Assembly: GCA_937959095.1 (NCBI GenBank)
Contig: CALGLY010000023.1
Location: 1 to 10,367, forward strand
Source: an uncultured Saprospiraceae bacterium
GTDB taxonomy: Bacteria; Bacteroidota; Bacteroidia; Chitinophagales; Saprospiraceae
Direction of reading: 5' to 3'
DNA length: 10,367 nt
This document shows positions 6,367-10,367 of the stretch, in pieces. Both the position numbers and the translations under genes were made by a program. Every line of letters begins with the position of its first letter. Position 1 is the first letter of the stretch. The notes under the pieces are model-generated. The model ran no database searches and was not told the origin of the DNA. It saw nothing but the letters and a program-made list of their open reading frames with translations.

Positions 6367-8128
6367 GACAACACTTTTTATATTTCTTCCCGCTTCCACA
6401 AGGACAAGGGTCGTTTCTACCTACTTTTGGTTCGGAACGAACTACCGTCCCTGTTGTTCTAGGTGTGTAGGCTAGTTCTTCATAATCATGATAACCGTCA
6501 TCAGCAGTCTCCGATTCAGGTATGATTGGAATTGCCCCTCCTGACATGGCAGATATCATGCTACGCATTGCATATTGCTCTACTCGTTGTCGCCCTTTGC
6601 TCGTAGGATTGAGAATTTCATCCATTTCTTTTTGAGCTTCTTCCGCGAAAGGAGATGTTTTATCAGCACGCTCAAGATATTCCCAAGAATAATACTCATA
6701 AATATTTTCAGGTAAGGGCTCAATATAGTACGGATGTTGTGGACGATTAATTTGCTCCTCAATCTTCTCTAAATTGCCTTGTATATTATTCAATATCCAG
6801 CCTTTTTGATAGAGTTCTTCAATAAGCGACCATAATTCAGTAGCTCTCATTTCCGTTAGATAACTCACAGAAAAGCTTATGAAACTGCTATCAATAAGAC
6901 CTTCTTTCTCCGTTTCTAGTAGGTAAGAAAATACTTCTTCGAACCATTTTAAAGCTTCCTTTCGGCGTTCAGGTTGGTGCAAAGCAACCTGCATAACTAC
7001 TTTGCTTGCTAGCATTCGGTCGTAGGGACTATTATATTCTTCTAAGACATATTTTTTAAGTACCTCTAATTGGTTTTCGGAAAGATTATAAAGAGTTGGA
7101 AATATAAAATCTGATTGCATATCGCCGAACCAAACCTCCGAAAAATCCGCACCTATCCTCAACAAATCGATTACTTTCGGAAGACTTGCTTCTACTTTTA
7201 GTGTACCTAAGAAAAAGAGGGCATGAATAGGAGCATACCCTTCTTCCTCTTCAGCCTCGTTAGTGAAATAATTGAAGCGATAAATTGCATCTTCCAACAC
7301 CTTTTCCAAATCACGAATAAAGCTTTCTCTAGGCAATTCCATGAATTGCCCTATTTCGGCTTCTGATAAAGGCTTGTCTCCTGCTCGATGACTAAAATTA
7401 ACATCACGTTCATAGAGCAGTTGCACTAAGTCATTTTCAAAATTTGGAGCTTCTGTTCTTTCTTCTGTTATTTTTGGGATGGCTTCGACCTCAATACCTC
7501 TATCTGTAAGGTTTTTCATACGCTCTGCCATTTCAAAAGAACGTACTCTCGCAAGTTGCTCTACCACATTATCTATCTTCGCTTTTTCCACTTTCAACTC
7601 AATCAGTCCGTCCAAGCGTTCATAAGCACTTTCCCACTCCCCTATATTGGCTTCATAATAAGCTGCTGCCGCCTGATAACTCACAAAAGCAGAAATATGA
7701 ATAGGTCCATCTTCTTTCCATGCTGAACGCACATCTCTAGGATTTCCTAACAAGGGAGCATACTTTTCAAGCTCTTCTTTATCTGTTATCTTGAGTATCT
7801 TGCTTGTATATCCAAAAATATAATCAGGATGTTCTTCCATCATGCGGTCTAGCATAGCATCAGCTTTCGCCTCTTTGCCTGCTAGAGTATAAGCGATGTA
7901 GAGATAATTTTTTATTGTATCAATATGTGGATAGCGTTCCATGTATTTTTCCAAACGGGGAATCGCTTTTCTTGCTTTTCTGAAGACATCATGATAAATA
8001 TCATTCATATCATCATCAATTTCAGGAGGTAGACGACTAATTGGTTCATCGGTAATTTCGATGCCTGTTTTTTCAAAGAATTTACGGTAAAGACTTCGAT
8101 TTGATTTGCTTAGCCCAAATAATGACAT
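6356..8128 (-). CDS. TPR/DUF1186-like protein with C-terminal SEC-C zinc motif
   Basis: This 590-residue cytoplasmic protein has no signal peptide or membrane span. Residues about 44-106 and 143-180 look like tetratricopeptide-type helix pairs ([16 protein letters not shown]..., [20 protein letters not shown]). Residues about 265-470 ([29 protein letters not shown] and following) resemble the helical-repeat family DUF1186. Residues 570-590 are a textbook SEC-C motif, with zinc ligands Cys575, Cys577, Cys586 and Cys587 in [14 protein letters not shown], the module found at the end of SecA and in many unrelated proteins. Function is unknown; scaffold or quality-control roles would be guesses. 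The ATG at 8128 follows an intergenic gap divergent from the DUF4240 gene. The 3' end overlaps lpxB by 11 bp tail to tail, so neither gene has a terminator between them. Confidence 0.9.
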   Translation of the reverse strand: MSLFGLSKSNRSLYRKFFEKTGIEITDEPISRLPPEIDDDMNDIYHDVFRKARKAIPRLEKYMERYPHIDTIKNYLYIAYTLAGKEAKADAMLDRMMEEHPDYIFGYTSKILKITDKEELEKYAPLLGNPRDVRSAWKEDGPIHISAFVSYQAAAAYYEANIGEWESAYERLDGLIELKVEKAKIDNVVEQLARVRSFEMAERMKNLTDRGIEVEAIPKITEERTEAPNFENDLVQLLYERDVNFSHRAGDKPLSEAEIGQFMELPRESFIRDLEKVLEDAIYRFNYFTNEAEEEEGYAPIHALFFLGTLKVEASLPKVIDLLRIGADFSEVWFGDMQSDFIFPTLYNLSENQLEVLKKYVLEEYNSPYDRMLASKVVMQVALHQPERRKEALKWFEEVFSYLLETEKEGLIDSSFISFSVSYLTEMRATELWSLIEELYQKGWILNNIQGNLEKIEEQINRPQHPYYIEPLPENIYEYYSWEYLERADKTSPFAEEAQKEMDEILNPTSKGRQRVEQYAMRSMISAMSGGAIPIIPESETADDGYHDYEELAYTPRTTGTVVRSEPKVGRNDPCPCGSGKKYKKCCLRK

Positions 8129-8155
8129 ATGTCCTAATTTTCAGTTCAAAAAACA

Positions 8156-8163
8156 CAAAAATA
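8156..8163 (-). promoter_or_regulatory. Possible Bacteroidota -7 promoter element for the SEC-C gene
   Basis: Read on the minus strand, 8163-8156 is TATTTTTG, an exact match to the Bacteroidota -7 consensus TAnnTTTG, 28 bp before the ATG at 8128. No clear -33 TTTG is seen at the usual 19-21 bp spacing, so this is a weak call in AT-rich DNA. Confidence 0.3.
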
Positions 8164-8250
8164 ACCAATCACTTTAAATTTCTATGACTCGGAACAGAAA
8201 ATACTAGGAATATGTTAGAGAAAGTGGATATTTGCAGTGAATAGAATAAT

Positions 8251-8817
8251 ATGACAACACAATTTAAAATCAGTCTTCAACAACTCGACTTGACGTTTAT
8301 TCAGCAATTGAAAGAACAATATGCAGATGCGATGCTAGAAATTAGTATCGCACCTGCGGAAGGCAGTACACCAATGAGCGAAGATGAATTTTGGACGGTC
8401 ATTGATAAATTAGATTGGGATAAGCAAGAAGATCAGGCTGTTTTAAAACCTGCTGTAGATTATCTAGTAACTATGCCGACTCCTGCTATTTATCACTTTC
8501 ATAATCTACTTTCTGAAAAACTGTTTCAACTTGACCAACGCAAATATGCGGAGCAAGTTGGTTATACTGAAACACGCTACTTTTCCGTAGATACTTTTCT
8601 TTATACGCGTGCTTGTGTAGTAGCAAATGGTCCTACTACTTACCAAGCCGTGTTGCAAGAAGAAATGGCTATGCCTAATGATTTTACCTTTGAGTCAATC
8701 CTGTATTTAGCAGCAGAAGCCTATAAGCAAAAAACAGGTAAGGAATTTATAGCGATTCCACAGTATCGTTACGAAACCTACTCGAATAAGGAAGGTTGGG
8801 ATGAAAAAGCGACATGA
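8251..8817 (+). CDS. DUF4240 domain-containing protein
   Basis: This 188-residue protein has a DUF4240-like domain from about residue 42 to 165. It opens with MSEDEFWTVIDKLDW (42-56), the Phe-Trp-x-x-Ile-Asp signature, followed by LLSEKLFQLDQRKYAE (86-101), FSVDTFLYTRACVVANG (111-127) and FESILYLAAEAYKQKTGKEF (147-166). Residues 1-40 are an additional N-terminal segment without recognised features. DUF4240 has no established biochemical function. The gene is divergent from the SEC-C gene, and its TGA overlaps the ATG of the next ORF (ATGA at 8814-8817), implying coupled translation. The family assignment is from memory of the motif pattern. Confidence 0.82.
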   Translation: MTTQFKISLQQLDLTFIQQLKEQYADAMLEISIAPAEGSTPMSEDEFWTVIDKLDWDKQEDQAVLKPAVDYLVTMPTPAIYHFHNLLSEKLFQLDQRKYAEQVGYTETRYFSVDTFLYTRACVVANGPTTYQAVLQEEMAMPNDFTFESILYLAAEAYKQKTGKEFIAIPQYRYETYSNKEGWDEKAT

Positions 8818-9104
8818 TGGAGAAGAAACGCAATTTTACAGGACATGGCAACCGCTTAGATAATCCTGAACCACATCATTTGTACGAAATCAGAGATAGT
8901 TTAGAAGATGATGTATTCAAATATGGCATTAGTGCCAAACCGAATCAGAATTTTCAGGATTTGAGAATTAGCAGAATTTTTCTTTTTAAGAAATTTTCGA
9001 TTTCTTTAGAAAGAATAATGCAATGTAAATCGAAGATTTACGAGCAAAGTAATTCTCTAAATTCTCCAATTCTGAAAATCCTGATTAAAACAGAAGAAAG
9101 ATGA
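8814..9104 (+). pseudogene. Truncated GIY-YIG/URI-like ORF fused in frame to a palindromic repeat
   Basis: The ORF has 96 codons. Residues 1-43 (RNFTGHGNRLDNPEPHHLYE... to ...KYGISAKP) resemble the start of GIY-YIG/URI-type domains found at the ends of Bacteroidota polymorphic toxins and as small standalone proteins: LYEI (23-26) and KYGIS (36-40) sit at the GIY and YIG strand positions. The remainder of such a domain, including its catalytic Arg and Glu, is absent. From codon 44 exactly (8943), the protein is encoded by a 144-bp repeat copy that stays open in this frame. The tail (NQNFQDLRIS..., then a basic Ile/Lys/Ser-rich stretch) is therefore repeat-derived. It is probably a nonfunctional remnant or a chimeric small protein. 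The start could be 8814 or 8817. Its stop overlaps the ATG of the GxxExxY gene. Confidence 0.6.
8943..9086 (+). repeat. GxxExxY-associated structured repeat, copy A
   Basis: This is a 144-bp unit. The outer arms 8943-8978 and 9051-9086 form an inverted repeat with 30 of 36 matches. Inside are a variable hairpin (8980-8993 with 9001-9015) and a conserved hairpin, GTAAATC-GAA-GATTTAC at 9025-9041. The 3' module 9020-9086 is nearly identical to those of copies B and C. It lies inside the GIY-YIG-like ORF and ends 14 bp before the GxxExxY ATG. Confidence 0.9.
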
Positions 9105-9490
9105 TAAAAGACCCACTAACCTATGGAATTATTGGATGTGCCATGAAAGTACATCAAAAAATGGGACCTGGTTTTCAAGAGCTCATTTATCAGCGTTGTT
9201 TATCCATTGAATTAAGACGCGTAAATTTTTCGTTTGTAGAAGAACAAACGCATCCTATTTATTATGATGAAATTGAAGTGGGAAGGCGTAGAGCAGACTT
9301 TGTGGTGGAGAATAAGGTAGTTCTTGAATTGAAAGCAGTAGTTGCACTACAAGATGTGCATCTTGCTCAAGCCAAAAATTATACCGTAGTTTACGATTTT
9401 CCCAAAGGCTTATTGATTAATTTTGGAGGAAAAAGTTTAGAATATAAATTACTCTTTAATCCTAAGTATAATCAGGATTTTCGGAATTAG
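9101..9490 (+). CDS. GxxExxY protein, PD-(D/E)XK nuclease superfamily
   Basis: This 129-residue protein carries the name-giving motif Gly24-Phe-Gln-Glu27-Leu-Ile-Tyr30, preceded by LTYGIIGCAMKVHQKMGPG. A nuclease-type core follows: Asp66 (RRRADFVV), then Glu76-Leu-Lys78 (VVLELKAV), the D...ExK arrangement of PD-(D/E)XK enzymes. Next come the conserved block LQDVHLAQAKNYTVVYDFPKGLLINFGGKSLEYK (about 83-116, quoted by its key residues H87, Q90, Y94 and N107-F108-G109) and a short tail. Nuclease activity has not been established for the family, as far as I know. The last seven codons including the stop (NQDFRN) lie in repeat copy B. The ATG overlaps the stop of the upstream ORF and follows a purine-rich GAAGAAAG. 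Direct copies of the same repeat on both sides make this look like a cassette. Confidence 0.93.
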   Translation: MIKDPLTYGIIGCAMKVHQKMGPGFQELIYQRCLSIELRRVNFSFVEEQTHPIYYDEIEVGRRRADFVVENKVVLELKAVVALQDVHLAQAKNYTVVYDFPKGLLINFGGKSLEYKLLFNPKYNQDFRN

Positions 9491-9613
9491 AGAATTGACA
9501 GAATTATTCTCATTAAGAAATCTTCGATTCATTAATGAGAAATAGTGCAATGTAAATCGAAGATTTACGAGCAAGGTAATTCTGCAAATTCTCTAATCCT
9601 GAAAATCTTGATT
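9470..9613 (+). repeat. GxxExxY-associated structured repeat, copy B
   Basis: This 144-bp unit is in the same orientation and of the same length as copy A. The outer arms 9470-9506 and 9577-9613 match at 32 of 37 positions as an inverted repeat. The variable hairpin is a perfect 10-bp stem, TTCTCATTAA (9507-9516) with TTAATGAGAA (9532-9541). The conserved hairpin is at 9552-9568 and the conserved 3' module at 9547-9613. It overlaps the final 21 bp of the GxxExxY gene and supplies its TAG. Confidence 0.92.
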
Positions 9614-9619
9614 AAGAGA

Positions 9620-9759
9620 AAGAATTAGAAGTTGGAAATTAGTAGAATTCCCCTCTCCTTCTATGAGATCACCAATTTCATAGAAGGAAGAAAGCATGTA
9701 AATCGAAAATTTACGAGCAAAGTAATTCTGCAAATTCTCTAATCCTGAAAATTCTGATT
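9620..9759 (+). repeat. GxxExxY-associated structured repeat, copy C (diverged 5' half)
   Basis: The 3' module 9694-9759 is almost identical to copies A and B and keeps the conserved hairpin (9698-9714, with its innermost pair lost by a G-to-A change). The variable hairpin has a wholly different but perfect 10-bp stem, CCTTCTATGA (9657-9666) with TCATAGAAGG (9678-9687). The 5' outer arm is diverged or incomplete. The copy begins about 6 bp after copy B and ends 11 bp before the hisS ATG. Confidence 0.85.
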
Positions 9760-9770
9760 AAAAGAAGAAA

Positions 9771-10367
9771 ATGAAACCTAGCATACCGAAAGGAACGCGC
9801 GATTTTATACCAGCGCAAGTCATAAAACGAAATTATATTTTTGATACCATCAAGGCGGTATTTATCAAATATGGCTATCAGCCGATAGAAACGCCTGTGA
9901 TGGAAAATTTATCGACGCTAACAGGAAAGTATGGCGAAGAAGGCGACAAGCTACTCTTCAAAGTACTAAACAATGGCGATTTTCTAAGCAAAGCCAATGA
10001 AGAAGCTTTGACTGCACGAAACTCGGTGAAGCTAATTCCATCCATCTCTAAGCGTGGTTTGCGCTACGATTTGACTGTGCCGTTTGCACGCTTTGTGGTG
10101 ATGCACCAAAATGATATAGCCTTTCCATTCAAACGATATGCCATACAACCCGTTTGGCGCGCAGACCGTCCGCAAAAAGGACGCTATCAGGAGTTTTATC
10201 AGTGCGATGTGGATGTAGTTGGCTCGAATTCCTTAACCTATGAAGCCGAATTGACACAGATTTATGATGAAGTTTTTGACCAATTGAATTTAGATGTAAC
10301 CATCAAAATCAACAATCGGAAGATACTAGCAGGGCTGGCGGATGCAGCAGGCATTTCGGAGCAATTT
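9771..10367 (+). CDS. hisS: Histidyl-tRNA synthetase (N-terminal part; runs off the right edge)
   Basis: HisRS (EC 6.1.1.21) charges tRNA-His with histidine using ATP. The 199 codons in the window (about 45% of a normal HisRS) run to the edge without a stop. They show class II synthetase features: PKGTRDF at 6-12, the motif 1 region [13 protein letters not shown], the KLLFKV strand, [11 protein letters not shown] (98-108), and motif 2 from [28 protein letters not shown] (about 121-148), with Arg130 and Glu141 as key positions. The insert between KLLFKV and RYDLT is of the Bacteroidota/eukaryote-like type. The ATG at 9771 is the natural start, since PKGTRDF-type sequence normally lies within the first 15 residues. 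It lies 11 bp behind repeat copy C, so its promoter must lie within or upstream of the repeats. Confidence 0.96.
   Translation, partial: MKPSIPKGTRDFIPAQVIKRNYIFDTIKAVFIKYGYQPIETPVMENLSTLTGKYGEEGDKLLFKVLNNGDFLSKANEEALTARNSVKLIPSISKRGLRYDLTVPFARFVVMHQNDIAFPFKRYAIQPVWRADRPQKGRYQEFYQCDVDVVGSNSLTYEAELTQIYDEVFDQLNLDVTIKINNRKILAGLADAAGISEQF

Noticed and set aside
6130..6399. Minus-strand frames inside lpxB (5798-6028 and 6130-6399)
   Set aside because: They are shadows of the strongly conserved lpxB coding frame with no family features.
8943..9759. CRISPR array or tRNA/riboswitch interpretation of the three repeats
   Set aside because: The units are about 144 bp, contiguous with a gene between two of them, lack uniform short spacers, and show no tRNA cloverleaf or known riboswitch core. 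A REP/MITE-type repeat fits better.
9771..10367. Possibility that hisS is broken by the adjacent repeats
   Set aside because: The copy C repeat stops 11 bp before the ATG, and all N-terminal class II motifs are intact and in frame to the window edge.

Overview
The window (about 40% G+C by eye) reads as chromosomal DNA of a member of the Bacteroidota, most likely a Saprospiria/Chitinophagia-type environmental bacterium. The reasons are weak or absent Shine-Dalgarno sequences, a surE and lpxB neighbourhood, an ECF sigma factor followed by a one-TM anti-sigma-like protein and a DUF4097-type beta-repeat protein, a DUF4240 protein, a GxxExxY protein, and many AT-rich intergenic palindromes. The lineage is inferred from gene content, not measured.

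Layout. (1) 1-2355, minus strand: an apparent three-gene operon, ECF sigma factor (GTG start at 2355), a membrane-anchored anti-sigma-like protein (1522-962) and an exported DUF4097-like protein that runs off the left edge (978 to <1, overlapping the previous gene by 17 bp). A 116-bp palindrome and a second repeat lie between the sigma and anti-sigma genes. (2) 2356-3442: an AT-rich gap, a small unrecognised 88-aa gene (2739-3005), then two long palindromes (3017-3150 and 3211-3422). (3) 3443-6366, plus strand: surE, a GNAT acetyltransferase, a small three-helix membrane protein and lpxB (lipid A disaccharide synthase). The last three are packed with 0-2 bp gaps; a GC-rich REP-like hairpin follows surE. 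(4) 8128-6356, minus strand: a 590-aa TPR/DUF1186-like protein with a C-terminal SEC-C zinc motif, converging on lpxB with an 11-bp 3' overlap. (5) 8251-9490, plus strand: DUF4240 protein, a chimeric ORF that starts like a GIY-YIG/URI toxin-type domain but ends in repeat sequence, and a GxxExxY PD-(D/E)XK protein, joined by ATGA overlaps. (6) 9771 to >10367: the N-terminal 199 codons of hisS.

The most unusual part is 8943-9759. Three copies of a roughly 144-bp structured repeat surround the GxxExxY gene. Each has an outer inverted-repeat stem, a variable hairpin and a conserved hairpin. The variable hairpin differs in sequence between copies but stays paired, which suggests that the fold is maintained. 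The first copy sits in frame inside the GIY-YIG-like ORF and supplies its C-terminal half; the second supplies the stop codon of the GxxExxY gene. Together these look like a REP/MITE-type element associated with a nuclease-fold gene. Mobility is an inference; only the repeats, the folds and the junctions are visible here.

Functionally, the left operon looks like envelope-stress signalling, surE to lpxB combines nucleotide housekeeping with outer-membrane lipid A synthesis, and hisS is translation housekeeping. The repeat-rich sections between them look like accessory insertions into an otherwise core region.
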